From NCBI RefSeq assembly GCF_900497805.2, contig NW_020954611.1:8437908-8501907 (forward strand): a stretch of 64,000 nucleotides of DNA, in the 5' to 3' direction. Positions 46,030 through 58,660 of the stretch are shown here, piece by piece. This DNA is from Vombatus ursinus. Lineage: Eukaryota > Chordata > Mammalia > Diprotodontia > Vombatidae. Position 1 is the first letter of the stretch. Each line of letters starts with the position of its first letter. A model generated the notes under the pieces. That model worked only from the letters and a program-made list of their open reading frames with translations. It made no database searches and had not been told where the DNA came from. Both the position numbers and the translations under genes were made by a program.

Positions 46030-46690
46030 ACAACTCCATGTTATTCTAAGAAAGTGGCCAAAGTGTCCATATTCTTTAGTTCAGAGATCTTATTACTAGG
46101 CATCTGTTCCAAGGAACTTAAAGCTATGGATACCATTTTCACTGAAATATTTATAGCATGTTTTTTTTGGTAGTATCAATGAACTCAAAATGAAGTATAT
46201 ACCCACCAACTAGTGAAAAGCTAAACAAAGTGTGGCACACGAATATAATGCAATATTACTCCTCTGTTAAGAAATGATCAATGTGGAGAATACAGGCAAG
46301 CATGGGAAGACACATAAACTGGGTCAAGGAAAATGGTAGATGCAATTACTGAAATAATGTAAATGGGAAAGAACAGCAACAAAACAGAAATTGAATGCTG
46401 GATAATTACCATGCTCCAAGTTGGCTCTGAAGAAGAGATGAAAAAATGTACCTCCCTGACTTTTTGGCATAGGTGGGGGACCATGGGTATGAAATATTGC
46501 ACATATAGTAAGACTTGGTAGATGGTATTGGGTAGGTTTAATGATTTGTCTTTTCTTCTTTCTATTATTTGTTACAAGGAATCCTTCTTTGGGGAGGAAG
46601 GGAGAAGAATATATTGAATGTCACATAAAAACAAAAAATATCAACAAACATTTAAAAAATGAATTTAACACAAAAGAGAATAAAAAACCC
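46030..46690 (+). mobile_element. Older L1 3' end
   Basis: 'gttcagagatcttattacta', 'gaatataatgcaatattact', 'gaaaaaatgtacctccctg', same family as 24.7 kb. Ends in AAC/A-rich tail. Confidence 0.65.
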
Positions 46691-47227
46691 CCAACATATT
46701 TCTGAAACCTTCCCTTGCATTCTGGTTCCCACAGACTTTGGTCTCACATAAGAGTCCTATCAGAGGTGAGAAATTCTTTGTCCCTCACACTTACTACCAA
46801 ATCTATTTCCCCAAGATTATGTTGGCTCAAGGTGAATTTTATAGTATGATGTCCTCTCCTACCAATCTTTACACCTCCAAAGGATCTAGAGATTCAAGAG
46901 AGCATGTAAGTCACTCTCCATATTATCTCTCAGATCTCAGTGATTTCCACTGGGACAGCAGGGCAAGATTATTTAGATCACTTATGAATACATTCTGAGA
47001 CAACCAGGTATAAGCTGAGTTGCTGGACACCCCAGGGAGAAAAATATTTGTAGTTCCTCATATGCAGAGGAAGTACCTTGTTGGGGGGAAAAAAAGGCTT
47101 TAAAGCTTCATTTTCATTACTAGTTTTGTTTTTTATAATCAACAAAAAGAACAACAACAACAAAAAAGCAAGATCTACCATTCTTCAGTAACTCACACCT
47201 CATAGTGCATTTAAAAAAAAAAATCTT
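46690..47227. other. Intergenic stretch, nothing recognised
   Basis: No repeat or frame of note; ends in an A-run before the next SINE. Confidence 0.4.
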
Positions 47228-47530
47228 GGGACAGCTAGGTGGTGCAGTGGATAGACCTCCAATGACCAGAGAGGCAAATGAAGATGCAGGACAGTTTGAA
47301 AATTGGGTTAAGTCTGCTATTGCTGTGCAAGGAGGATTGACTGAGCCTCCTTGGGACAGAGGTCTGAAGAGAGCCAAAGTCAAAGACACTTGGTATTGGG
47401 TAGGAGTCAGGAGGACTTGAGTTCAACTCCGGCCTCAGACACATAACACTTACTAGCTGTGTGACCCTGGACAAGTCACTTAACCCCACTGCTTAGCAAA
47501 AAAAGAAAAAAAAAAGAAAAGAAAAAAAAA
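47228..47530 (+). repeat. Chimeric SINE with a 147-bp foreign insert
   Basis: Head 'gggacagctaggtggtgcag' to 47,255, then 147 bases of unrelated sequence (47,256-47,402), then normal SINE from 'ggagtcaggaggacttgag' to the A-tail. About 14 bases of SINE are missing at the join and there is no duplication. The insert is open in one frame over all 49 codons and unlike any repeat I know. Confidence 0.85.
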
Positions 47531-47564
47531 TCTTCCTACTTCTGGTTTATCATCTTTATTAGCT

Positions 47565-47755
47565 GTGTAACCCTAAGTAAGTCACTGTTTGCCTCAGTTT
47601 TCTCAACTGCAAAAGGGAGAGAATAACACGACCTACCTTGAAGGATTATTGTGAGGATCAAATGAAACAACATTTGTAAAAACATTTAGCACAGTACCTG
47701 GCACACAGTAGGCATTATATAAATGTTCTTGTTATTATTATCATTTTATTACTAC
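47565..47755 (+). repeat. MIR-like SINE
   Basis: 'tgtgtaaccctaagtaagtc', 'attgtgaggatcaaatgaaa', 'cagtacctggcacacagtagg'. Confidence 0.7.
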
Positions 47756-47759
47756 TACC

Positions 47760-48305
47760 AATATAGCTTTATTCTCTATCACATTGCATATTTTTCTACT
47801 CCATACTTTTGTACCTTTCTACTTTATGTTTCTTCTCTGTCTCTTGGTGTTCCCTAGTAACTATTTAAACAAATAGTCATTACTGATAACTGCAATTTCT
47901 CTCCCATTTAAAAAAAAAGAAGAAAAAAATCTCGCTTAGAAAACAAAAACAAAAACAAAAACCTGCCCCATTATTTTCTCTGACTTTCTCTAAAGTTGCC
48001 ATTGCCTTCATCTTTGTTGGAGGTAGAAGGGGAAGACCCTACTTTTTAAATCTCTGAGAATGTCTAGTCGACGTAAAGGGACAATATGCCTCCTCTCCCG
48101 TCCCCACAAACAAAATACTGCAAAAAATTCTAGTCCCTTGAGGAGGATGTTTTTTAAATTTTCAAACCTTTTAAAATGCTTTCTTTCTCCCCCAAATCAT
48201 AGACCATATGGGCAACTGAGAAAATAGCTTTTAGACAGTTTACTTCCTCCCTTCTAAAAAAAATCTTTATTTGGAATTCATAATTTCATCTCACTTTTTC
48301 TCTCT
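47760..48305. other. Intergenic stretch, nothing recognised
   Basis: Contains an (AAAAAC)n run at 47,940-47,965. Confidence 0.4.
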
Positions 48306-48309
48306 GAAT

Positions 48310-48475
48310 AAATCTTAGGGGAAGCATGATATAATGGAAAGTATACTTAATTTGAAGTCAGAAGACCTAGATTCAAGTTTATGCTGTCACTTAACTTTCT
48401 GTGAGCCTCAGTTTCCTCACCTGCAAAATGAATTTACTTCACATAATTGTTAAAAGGCTGCAATGCTGAATGAAT
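48310..48475 (+). repeat. MIR-like SINE remnant
   Basis: 'gaagcatgatataatggaaag', 'agtttcctcacctgcaaaat'. Confidence 0.6.
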
Positions 48476-49275
48476 TCTGCCAGGGGCACATCTAGTCAGA
48501 GGAATGGGTTAAAATTCAGCAGGGTGGTGTGGTCTGGGTAGGGCAGTCATCAGTTATAATAGTTCTGCCATCAAGAAGTTCCAGCATCAAGAGCTGGGTT
48601 GTTGTGGACAACTGGGTCATTTTTCCACAAAATAACCAGTACTTAGGGGGACAAAGAAAGGAGGCCTGGTCAAGACATAGGAGTAGAGACTGGCAGTGCA
48701 AAAGCATCAGGATCCAAGGAATAAAATAGGGAAGTATATTCTAAGGTCTGGCAAAAGTTCAAGAAACGCAACAGAAACAAAGTAAGGAATCTGAACGGGA
48801 TTGAGTTTGTACATGAGTATGTTTCCACTTGACCTCACTCATCTCGGTTACTGTACCAATGTCCTTTTGAACCTGATGAACACTTGGAGTTTATCCCTAT
48901 AACCCTTTGGTCTTCCTTTAGGCTGAACTTGAGTGGTGGACAGTTCCTTGCCACAGCATGCATTTCCCAAATGGGAAACAACTGAATTTCTGCTAATGTG
49001 GACAATATGGAAAGTCATTTATAACCGTGAAGTGCAATATGAACATGAGTTATAAATAAGTAGTAATTTACAAGTCCATTTAAGTAAACATTTACTGAGC
49101 ACCTATTATACAGACTTGAAAATCAAAATCAATGCTATCTTTAGGATAATATGCAGGGAGAACTTTTGCTTATAGTTTTCATTGAAAACATTAGCTTCTT
49201 TGGTAACATATTATTTTTAAAAATGCATCTGCCAATATGCATTTTTAAAAAACCATTTCATAAATTCTCATGAAA
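48476..49275. other. Intergenic stretch, nothing recognised
   Basis: No repeat assigned. Confidence 0.4.
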
Positions 49276-49279
49276 TACA

Positions 49280-49475
49280 ACGCTTTTGTGCTACAGTGGA
49301 AAGAATGCTGGATTCCACTCCTCCCACGTCCCAGGTCCAATACAATGAAAAATCACCCTGAAATTCAGTTTCCAAATGTGCAAAATGGAGATAATAATAC
49401 TTGCACTTTTATCTCACAGATTTGTTGTGAGGAAAGGGCTTTGTACACTGATAAGTGCTATGTAAAGGCAAGCAA
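49280..49475 (+). repeat. MIR-like SINE
   Basis: 'gtgctacagtggaaagaatg', 'gtgcaaaatggagataataa', 'gttgtgaggaaagggctttg'. Confidence 0.65.
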
Positions 49476-49479
49476 TTAA

Positions 49480-50340
49480 TTGTCACATATTCATCAGAAT
49501 TATTTATGTATTTGGATGACACGAAAGCTCTTTCTTAAGGCAACCTTATGAATTGGAACAGTTTGATAAGAATGTTCTAGACACCTTCCTGTCAATTATG
49601 ACATTATATAATCTTAATGAAAATTAATGAATAGTTTAATAGGAATTTTGAACCTGCTTCCTTGTTCGTACTTTCATTATTTTTTACTGATTACCATGCT
49701 ATCTCCAGAGCACTGTTTTCCAAACACTCTCTTGGGGAACTACAAATATTTCTAAACCATGACCCTTCCTTTTGAGCCTAATTCCATCCTGCTGCCTTGA
49801 TAACTGCCACAGATTGGTAGAGTTTTGGTAAACAACTAATGCATCTTTTTCTTCTCCTTAACTATTCTTTCTTTGGGATGAATTCTCACTGTATCTGGTT
49901 GCTAAAGTGAGTCTTTTATTAGGTGTGCCAACCGTACATGATAGAACTGAGCTTGAAATCATTTTACCAATGTAAAACAGACCAAGACAACATCAAGTGA
50001 AATAACTAAAAATGCATCTTTACAAAATATGAACATAAATATGTCATGCTATGGAGATATAAATTAGTTACCATGGCTACAGGCCAGATTTGCTGGATTT
50101 GTCTCCTGGCTTTGACATTCTCCTCCAGTGACCTTAGCATGTGACATATGTGGTATTTTAGCCCTTCTGTGAAATATGAGTAAGACAATACTCATGCAGT
50201 TTTCTCTTTTAAAAAATATTTATTTGAAACTCACAGTTTTGCCTCACTTTTTCCCCTTGAATATATCAGTTAATTGACAACTCAACTTGTATTAATGAAG
50301 GATCTCTGTACACTTATATAAGTCAATTTAGAAGGGAATT
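49480..50340. other. Intergenic stretch, nothing recognised
   Basis: AT-rich unique-looking sequence, no frame of note. Confidence 0.4.
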
Positions 50341-50490
50341 TTAGAGTTGGAAGGGATCTTCTAGATCACCTATCCTACTTACTCATTTTATATAAGCCAA
50401 CTGAAGATCCAAGAAAGCCAAAGTCATGCCTAGCCAGTTGTGAAACTGAGCCTCCAGCATCTTAATTTCCAGTATAATGCCGCATTGTCT
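50340..50490 (-). repeat. MIR-like SINE remnant
   Basis: 'agagttggaagggatcttct', 'agtcatgcctagccagttg'. Confidence 0.45.
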
Positions 50491-50659
50491 CTCATTCAGG
50501 TATTTTTCAAAAGCCTTCGCCATAAAGTGCCTGCATCTGAATTGGCACTCTTCCACCGGAAGCCCACACTCAGTGGTTTCGTCGGCGCCTGTGGTTTCAA
50601 TCGTGATTTCTGTGCAGGTGGCTTTCAGATCTACTTGTTCAACCACTCTTCTCTCCTGA

Positions 50660-51600
50660 CCTCTGGGTTCAACCTTCCAATTGCCTATCAGACATTTCAA
50701 ACTGGATGTTCCACATGTATCTTAAATGCAACCTGTCCAAAATTGAACTCACTCTTTTTTTCCCTCCAAGCTCACCTTCTTCCTACTGTCAAGGGTACCA
50801 CCATCCTCCAACACAACCTTTTCTCTTTGAATAAATCAGAGAAGAAGCATGAGACCATGGCCTATCTTCACCCGCTTGTAATCTAAGTGACACGTTCTAG
50901 TCCTCACTCTCTCTTATCCCCTGTATCCAATCACTGGTCAGGTCCTGACATTTTTGCTTACCTAACATTTCTTACATATGCCCCTTTTCTTCTCTGATAC
51001 TGCCTTTCTCATCTCATGCCTGAACTATAGCAATAGTCTGTTGGGTGGTCTCCCTGCCTCAAATCTCTCACCATTCCAATCCATCTTTGACTTAGCTGTC
51101 AAATTGATTTTCTTAAAATACAGGTCTGACAATATCTCTCCCCTTTTCAATAAATTCCAATGGCTTCTCACTGCTTCCAGAATCAAATATAAAATCATCT
51201 TGGGAATGCCCTTCATAACCTGTCCCCTTCCTCCCTTTCCAGTCTTCTCATACCCCTCCACGTACTCTTCAGTTCAATGGCACTGATCTCCATTTTCACT
51301 GGTTGTCCTCCATGCCTGCAATGCTCTCCCTCCTTATCTCCACCTGCTGGCTTCCCTTGCTTCCCTCTAATCTCACTTGAAGTTTCCCCTCTACAGGAAG
51401 CCTTTCTATGTCCTTCTTAGTTTACTGCCTTTTGTTTGAGACTAACCCCAACTTAGTGTTTGTCTGTAATTGTTTGCATGTTGTTTCCCCCATTAGACGG
51501 TGAGCCTCTTGAGAACAGTGTCCATTTCTTTGCATCCCCAGAGCTTAGCACAATCTCTTCAGCACATAGCACATGCTTAATAAATGCAGATAAGTGATAC
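50660..51600 (+). mobile_element. L2 LINE 3' part to its natural end
   Basis: 'cattttgcttacctaac' region, then 'tctccctgcctcaaatctct', 'gtctgacaatatctctcccc', 'gcatccccagagcttagcac', 'gcttaataaatgc'. Decayed, no intact frame. Confidence 0.85.
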
Positions 51601-52488
51601 TCCCCTCTTGAGCCCCAAGTCCTACATTATCAGTATATTTATTCATTCATTGATTCATAATCAACAATTATTTTATTGAGTGCCTACTCTAAAGAAATTA
51701 TTCCAGCTATACTGGTCCATCTGGCTCAGCCCCCAGGCAAGGTCCATGCTAGTGACCAATAAGGGCCATGACTAAGCAGGGTACATAGTACTGATTGAAC
51801 CTTCCCCTGTTTACAGAGTGGGGAGAAGTATAGTGGGAGCATATACATTCCAACACAAATGGAGGTTAATACAGGTACAATGAGATGATATAAGGAACCA
51901 GCAGATGGCTAGAAAGAGGTCAGTTGGTTGTGTCAGAGGCAGAAGGAGGTTCAAAAATCAGAAATTCACAGATAGGCAAGAGGCAAGGTCTAGGTTTCAA
52001 GCTTTTAGGTTACCATCTCTTACCCTATTCCCTTTCCCAGCTTCATGTCCTCATCAAAGAGTTGAATTAGACATAGAATGCAGATTGCATGAGTACATGA
52101 AAGTTTTAAGCTCTTTCAAAAGCTAGCTCTCCTGACTTGCTCAAACCTCCATCAGCTGGAGAGTTTTCCAGATTGATACTGCTTTTGTTAACCTCCATAA
52201 TTCCATAATCCACATGGCAGCAAACTCATTCGAGCCCCTGTCAGCTGTAGCGCTCCACTGCTCTCATTAATCTCCATCTGTGGGGCTATGAACACTAAGT
52301 GGTGGAAAGAAAGAGAACCACCTCTCCAGTGGAATCTAAAACTAAACATTTTCTTACTTGGTGGCTAATGGCCATATGCCGGAGCTGCTGTGGTGGTCAC
52401 TAGGCCTCACTCTCTGAACTTTGACCCTTCCTAGTCTGGGGTAATTTCTTTATACTTACTATGTGTAAAGCATTGCAGGGGATCCCAA
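51600..52488. other. Intergenic stretch, nothing recognised
   Basis: No assigned repeat, no convincing frame. Confidence 0.4.
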
Positions 52489-52489
52489 A

Positions 52490-53890
52490 ATAAAAATTTT
52501 TAAATCTATTTTATTCATATAAGCATTTAGAGAAATAAGACTTCCCCTAAGAACTGATTTCACTGCATCGTGTAAGTTTTGGTATGTTGTCTCATTACTG
52601 TCATTCTCTTGAATGAAGTTATTGATTGTTTCTATAATTTGTCATTCGACTCATTCATTCTTTGGGATTAGATAATTTAGTTTCCAATTATTTTTTAGTC
52701 TATCTTTCCATGGCCCTTTATTACATATAATTTTTATTGCATCATGATCTGAAAAGGATGCATTTAATATTTCTGCCTTTTAGCATTGGATTGTGAGGTT
52801 TTTATGCCGTAGTACAATATTGTATGTGCCATGTATTGCTGAGAAAAAAGTATATTCCTTTCTATCCCCATTCAATTTTCTCCAGAGGTCTACCATATCT
52901 AGCTTTTTCTAAAATTCTATTCACCTCTTTAACTTCTTTCTTGTTTATTTTGTGGTTAGATTTATCTAGTTCAGAGAGGGGGAAGTTGAGGTCCCCCACT
53001 AGTATAGTTTTGTCTATTTCCTTCTATAACTCCCTGAACTTCTCCTCTAAGAATTGGATGCTATATCACTTGGTGCATATATGTTTAGTAACTATATTAC
53101 TTCACTGTCTCTGGTGCCTTTTAGCAAGATGTAGTTTCCTTCATTATCTCTTTTGATAAGATCCATTTTTGCTTTTGCTTTGTCTGAGATCAGGATTGCT
53201 ACCCCTGCTTTTTTTTTAACTTCAGCTGAAGCATAATACATTCTACTCCAGCCTTTTACATTTACCCTGTGCGTGTCCCTCTGTTTCAAATGTGTTTCCT
53301 ATAAACAACATATTGTAGGATTATGGTTTTTAATCCATTCTGCTATCTGCTTTGTTTTATGGGAGAGTTCATCCCATTCACATTCACAGTTACGATTATT
53401 ATCTGTGTCTCTCCATCCTATTTTCCCCTACCCCGTTTATGCTTTTCTTTCTCCTTCTCCTTCTATGTATGCCCCTTTAAAACGGTGTAATAACAATACA
53501 ATTCTCAAGAGTTACAAGTGCCATCTTCCCTTGTGGGGATATAAACAGTTTGCCCTTATTAATAACATGTTCCTGTTTTTTTCTGTCCTATTTACCTTTT
53601 TATATCTCTCTTGAGTCTTATATTTTAAGACCAAATTTTCTGTTGAGCTCTGATCTTTTTATCAGGAAGGTTTGGAAGTCCCCTATTTCGCTGAATGTCC
53701 ATCTCCTCCCATGAAAGATTAATTTTGCTGGGTAGTTGATCCTTGGTTGTAATCCAAGTTCCTTTGCCTTATGGAATATTGTATCCCATGCCCTACCATC
53801 TTTTAATGTAGAAGCTGCAAGGTCCTGTGTAATCCTGACTGTAGTTCCATGATATTTAAATTGTTTCTTTCTGGCTGCTTGTGGCACCAA
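52490..53890 (-). mobile_element. Internal L1 fragment: ORF1 C-terminus and ORF2 endonuclease start
   Basis: On the minus strand from 53,890: ORF1 C-terminal domain (QAARKKQF, RITQDLAAST, AKELGLQPRINYPAKL), about 300 bases between the ORFs, then the ORF2 endonuclease (KKKAGVAILISDKAKAK, LVGDLNFPLSELDKS) to about residue 330. ORF2 has many frame breaks. The element lacks its 5' part and its RT and 3' end, so it is not a simple 5' truncation. Confidence 0.92.
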
Positions 53891-53969
53891 AATGAAATTA
53901 ACATAATAATCTAGATTAAATCTGACTAGCAGAGTACAATGGAACCATTATTTCCTGTGACCAATCAAC

Positions 53970-54800
53970 AAAGATTTACTAGTCACCTAATACATGCCAG
54001 GCTCTATGCACTGGGGATACAAAGACAAAAGTGAAAGATCTTGTTTTCAAGAATTTTACATGCTATCAGGGAAGATCTTATCTTCTATCTGTGTTTATAT
54101 ATACACATATACATATGTATATACAGAAAAAATATACAATAAATGCAAAATCATTTAGGGATGGAAAATACTAGCAATTGGGGTTGGGGGGGAAGGAGAT
54201 AGGAAAGGTTTCCAATTCCATCCCATCTTCTCCAGGAGAGAATATGAAACACAACCCTAGTATCAAACATAATGTGTTCAATGTAGTCTCTGAGCTGAGT
54301 TTTGAAGGATGTAAGGGATTCTATGAGGCTGAGGTGAGGAGGGAATACAAAACTGGCATGAAGGAAAGCTAATACTAGAGCTCAGAGACAGGAAATGGAG
54401 TAGTATGTGAAGTAAAGCAAGAAGACTCATTTGATTCAGACCCTTTTGACCAGATCATAAGAATTAAAGAAAGGGCAGGAGTATCAGAGACTAGAAAGAT
54501 AGATTGCAGTCAGGTAGTGAAGGGCTTTAAAAGACAAGAGTTTTCTAAAGTTTCTCTGGTAGAGAACACAGGAGGAGAAAGGTGCAAGGACACTTAGAGA
54601 GGGAATGGCCTTGAAGAGAAGGGCTGCCAAAGTATCAGACAGGATTAGAGGAAAAAGGAGGGATGATGTTAAAGGATTTGGGGATGAAGAGAAGGGGAAA
54701 GAAAAAGGTCATGGGATAAATGAGCTATTTTTTTCCAGTTAATTATAGAGTGAGGTCTGCTCAGCTAACGGAATAGAATTAGGGAAACGTATGGGAGGTT
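53970..54800 (+). repeat. Ancient mammal-wide repeat (family not assigned)
   Basis: 'ctaatacatgccaggctcta', 'tgagctgagttttgaaggat', 'gtagtgaagggctttaaaag', with a TA-rich run at 54,094-54,125. Confidence 0.5.
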
Positions 54801-54809
54801 TGATAAGAG

Positions 54810-55450
54810 AAGAAAAATAGTTTAACACAGCCTCTGTCCAGAGTGAGACATATAATCAATTAGGGAGGGGCAAAAGGATGCTTTTCTGCAGCCAGGGCTC
54901 AGTTGAAGTTAGATAATATACATTTGGGGGGGAGCACTCAATTTAGTTGTTGACTTCCTCCAGTTCTATTCGGCTGCATGTGAGTGGAATCAGAACAGTC
55001 AGATGGTGATTAAGACAACATGCTTTATTAATGTATCCTGAAAGTGTTAGATTTTTCAACAACTAAAGTCTGTTTACTTATATTAAACTTAAAGTCAACT
55101 AAAATCCCCAAGCTCTTCCAAGGACTCCAATAAGTTCTGTGATATCTACTTGCTTCCTGCATTAGGCACTCTAAATCTCCTTGACCTAGAAATCGTATTT
55201 CTATTTGTGTGCCTTTTTATTTACGGTGGGCTTTGTCTCACAACTCGCTTGCTTAGTTGCTTTTGGTGGATAATTAATAATTTCTGCCAAAGCCCTAATA
55301 CAAACTGCCAGAAAACAATTACTTGCCCAGGGAAGATCTTAAATAGCAACTTTAATAGCCACTTCTCACCTCTTTCTACCCATACTCATTTCATCTTTGG
55401 CACAGGGTCTGGTCTATAGTAGGTACTTAATAAATGTTTATTGATTGATT
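54810..55450. other. Intergenic stretch, nothing recognised
   Basis: Ends with an L2-like 'ggtctatagtaggtacttaataaat' near 55,420; otherwise unassigned. Confidence 0.4.
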
Positions 55451-55454
55451 GAAC

Positions 55455-55690
55455 ATTAATAATAGTCAGAATTTATATAGTGCTTTAAGGTTTGCAAAGC
55501 ACCGTACAAATAGCACTTCATTTTATCTTCACAACAATCCTTCGAGGTACATTATTATCCTCATTCTACAGATGAGGGAACTGAGGCAGACAGAGGTTAA
55601 GTGACTTTCCTACAGTCACACAGCTAGTGTCTGAGGCCAGATTTGAACTCATATCTTCCTGCTTTATCCACTGTGCCACCTAACTACCTA
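55455..55690 (-). repeat. MIR-like SINE, antisense, nearly complete
   Basis: 'tagtgctttaaggtttgcaaa', 'ctacagatgagggaactgagg', 'tccactgtgccacctaacta'. Confidence 0.8.
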
Positions 55691-55694
55691 TTAG

Positions 55695-56153
55695 GTTTAT
55701 AGAGACCTCCTGTCCTGCAACTACTTGGTTTCAATATCTTATACCCCCACTGGTACTTGGAGGAGGCTTTATTACAGGGGACTCTACCAACGAAATACCA
55801 ACCACCACATTTTCCATGCCCCACATGGGGTCAGGGAACTCAACAGTCTACTCTTCACTGTCTGATTCCTATGATTTGAAGGTACCTTGATTATTTTCTT
55901 TTTTTCCATTGACTACTATGCATAAATTCATGAGGTCATTGTGGCTGTTCAGAGATCACACCTCCCCCAAATCCTGCTCTGTTGTTTCATTGAGGTATGG
56001 AGGTGATCTTGGTTCTTGAAGAGTATATCAGTGCAGCTCAAGCTCACACAGCAGGTTCTATCAAGTTCCAAAGGTCCTAAATATAGTCTGTGACAGATTT
56101 TATACCCTGTCCAAGTATGGAAAGTTTTATTACCTAAAGACTAATCCTATGTG
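55695..56153. other. Intergenic stretch, nothing recognised
   Basis: No assigned repeat. Confidence 0.4.
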
Positions 56154-56394
56154 AGGGCAGCTAGGTGGTGCAGCGGAAAGAGTGCTGGGCCTAGAGTCAG
56201 GAAGACCTGAATTTAAATTTGACCTCACACACTTACTAGTTGTGTGACCTGGGGCAAGCCACTTCACCCTATTTGCCTCAGCTGTAAAATGAGCTGGAGA
56301 AGGAAATGGCAAACTACTCCAATATCTTTTCCCAAAAAAACCCAAATGGGGTCACAAAGAGTTGGACAGGACTAAAAACAACTGAGCAACAAAA
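56154..56394 (+). repeat. SINE with RTE-like tail (Mar1 type), full length
   Basis: 'gggcagctaggtggtgcagc', 'ctggagaaggaaatggcaaac', 'caaatggggtcacaaagagt', 'caactgagcaacaaa'. Confidence 0.93.
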
Positions 56395-56399
56395 CCCCT

Positions 56400-57500
56400 A
56401 AGTGATACATTTTTTCACTGTGCCTCTCCTTCTCACATGACTCCCTCAAACTTCTCCCTCATACTTGCAGACTACATCCTTATGCTACCATCACACAGAA
56501 GCCTTACTTATCAGATTCACCCCATCTACAGTTATTTACCAGCCTTTGGCCACTTTTTCTCTTTTTTCAAGTTTAGTTCCTGGCTCAATCTTCCTTTCTC
56601 TTCCAGCTCTCATACCCAGAAGACATCATTCTACATTTCTCAACGTCAAACATTTTGGCCACCTTGCTCATCAACCTCCTCAACCTAACTGTCTTCTAAA
56701 CTTCCTTAACCTGTTAAGGGCATTTCCATTCTCCCCACAGGCCAATCCTAGAACTCATCTTTGAAGTTCTTTTCTTGTACCCCGACACCTCACAACCATT
56801 CACTTTCCAAATTCTGTTCATCCTCTACAACAAATCTTACAACTGTTTCCTTGTGCCTCCACTCACCTAGCTATTGCCCTATCAGGTCTTCACCCCTGCT
56901 TGCCTGGACCATTTATACAATAACAGAGTTAGCATTTGTTAGCAGTAATAGCTACCATTTATATTATAAAGTGCTATGACTTTAAGGTTTGAGAAGTGTT
57001 TCACATAACTTATCTCATCTGATCTTGCCTCCAGTCTTCTCCCCAATCCAATTTCCTTCATATGCAAAAATAACCTTCCTTGCTGACCAGCTACTTTATC
57101 CCTCCTTTTCTCAAAAATCTTGTACTTTCTACAGTGTCCCAGATAATAATAATAATGGCTAGCATTTATATTGTACTTTAAGGTTAAAAAGAATGTTCCA
57201 TGGATTATCTCATTTGATCTAAGATAAAACCTCTATGGGATCTGACTCCAACCTGCCTTTCCAGCCTGATTTCATGTTCTTTCGTCTTCACACAGTGTAT
57301 ATTTTCCAGCTAAACTGGACTACAGTTTATTTGGTTAAAATTGCCTTGCCATCTCCTGTATCTACAGTCTTGCACAAGTTTTTCATGGAACATACTCCCT
57401 CCCTTATCTCTTTCAGAGACTTTCAGAATCTAAGTTCTCTCAGGGCTCAGCTCAGGTCCCACTTCTATAGTTTCTGTGAAGCCTTTCCAGATTAATCAAT
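56400..57500 (+). mobile_element. Old LINE remnants (L2/L3 type) with MIR-like pieces
   Basis: Pyrimidine-rich sequence typical of old L2/L3 ('ctccaacctgcctttccagc', 'tcagggctcagctcaggtcc'). MIR-like antisense pieces lie at about 56,935-57,025 and 57,145-57,225. Confidence 0.45.
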
Positions 57501-57865
57501 CGATAACATTTATTAAGCAGCTACTATGTGCCAGGAACTAGGTTAAATGTCTGATAAACATTGTCTCATTTGATCCTCACAACAGTCCTGGTGCTACTGT
57601 TATTCCTATCTTACAGTAAAGGAAACCAAGGCAAACAGAGGTCAAGTGATTTGCCCAGCTAGTATGTGTCTGAGGCTTGTTTTGAACTTAAGGTTTAGAA
57701 ATCCATTAATATACATCATCACATATGATTGTCACAACGACAATGTGATGAGTGGACCTGTGGGTATTATTGTCTCATTTATAGTTGAGGAAACGGAGAG
57801 AGGTTTAATGACTTGCCTGGATTATATACCTAGCTAGTACCAGAGTTGGAATTCAAACCAGGTCT
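57500..57865 (-). repeat. Two MIR-like SINE remnants, antisense
   Basis: 'cacaacagtcctggtgctac' and 'gaaaccaaggcaaacagagg' in the first; 'tagttgaggaaacggagaga' in the second. Confidence 0.6.
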
Positions 57866-58035
57866 CTGATGGCACTATGGATAGAGTGGGCAAGTCACTT
57901 TACCCCGTTTGCCCCAGTTTCCTCACTTGCAAAATGAGCTAGAGAAGGAAATGGCAAACCATTTTAGTTGCTCTGCCAAGAAAACCCCATATGGGGTTAC
58001 AAAGAGTCAGGACATAACTAACTGAACAACACCAC
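57866..58035 (+). repeat. SINE with RTE-like tail (Mar1 type), internally deleted
   Basis: 'ggcactatggatagagtgg' runs directly into 'gcaagtcactttaccccg'; tail 'aaccccatatggggttac' and 'actgaacaacaccacc'. Confidence 0.88.
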
Positions 58036-58257
58036 CAATTTGCTCGACTGGATGCTTAAATTTTTCAGTGTTACACAGGGCTGATTGAAAGCAGAATTTT
58101 TTTTTTTGTCTTTGTGCCTTTCACATGGTAGATACTTAAAAAATGATGGATTTAATTTTCATCTTTTGGGCCTCATTCTACCTGTTAAATGAGTGAATGA
58201 GTTTAATTCTAAAGTCCCTTTTAACCTCACAATCTGTGAATTGAGGTCACAGAAGCA

Positions 58258-58660
58258 ATTAAGGATTGGATTGTAAGCTTCTCGAGGGCAGGCTTTTTGC
58301 CTTTTTTTTGTATCCCCAGCTTAGCACAGTGCCTTGGCACATAGTTGGCACAATTTTTATCGATCGACTTAAGTGCTGAGACTCATATAGCCGATGAAAT
58401 ACAACTGAAAAGCTAATTTACCTCCTGAATGTCACGACACTGCCAAAGGAGCTTCCTGTTGCACCGGGGCAGGGAAGACCTCCGAGGCCATCGGCAGTAA
58501 GGCCTCGATTTCAGCTCTGCCCCTCTAGTTGTGAGGCCTTGGAAGGCCAACTCCCTTCTCTGGGCCTGTTTTTGTTGCTCAATAAGCACTTACTAAACAC
58601 CTAGCAAGCACACTGGGTTTAAGCTTCGGGGACACAAAAGACGTAGCCAGCTCCCAACGA
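58258..58660 (+). repeat. L2-type LINE end and an old repeat just upstream of the BTAF1 promoter
   Basis: 'tgtaagcttctcgagggcag', 'cttagcacagtgccttggc' to 58,370. Then 'aataagcacttactaaacac' at 58,580 belongs to an old repeat. Confidence 0.55.

Noticed and set aside
56461-57495. Plus-strand frames of 72-99 codons, pyrimidine-rich
   Set aside because: They follow old LINE-type composition without start context, splice sites or domain.
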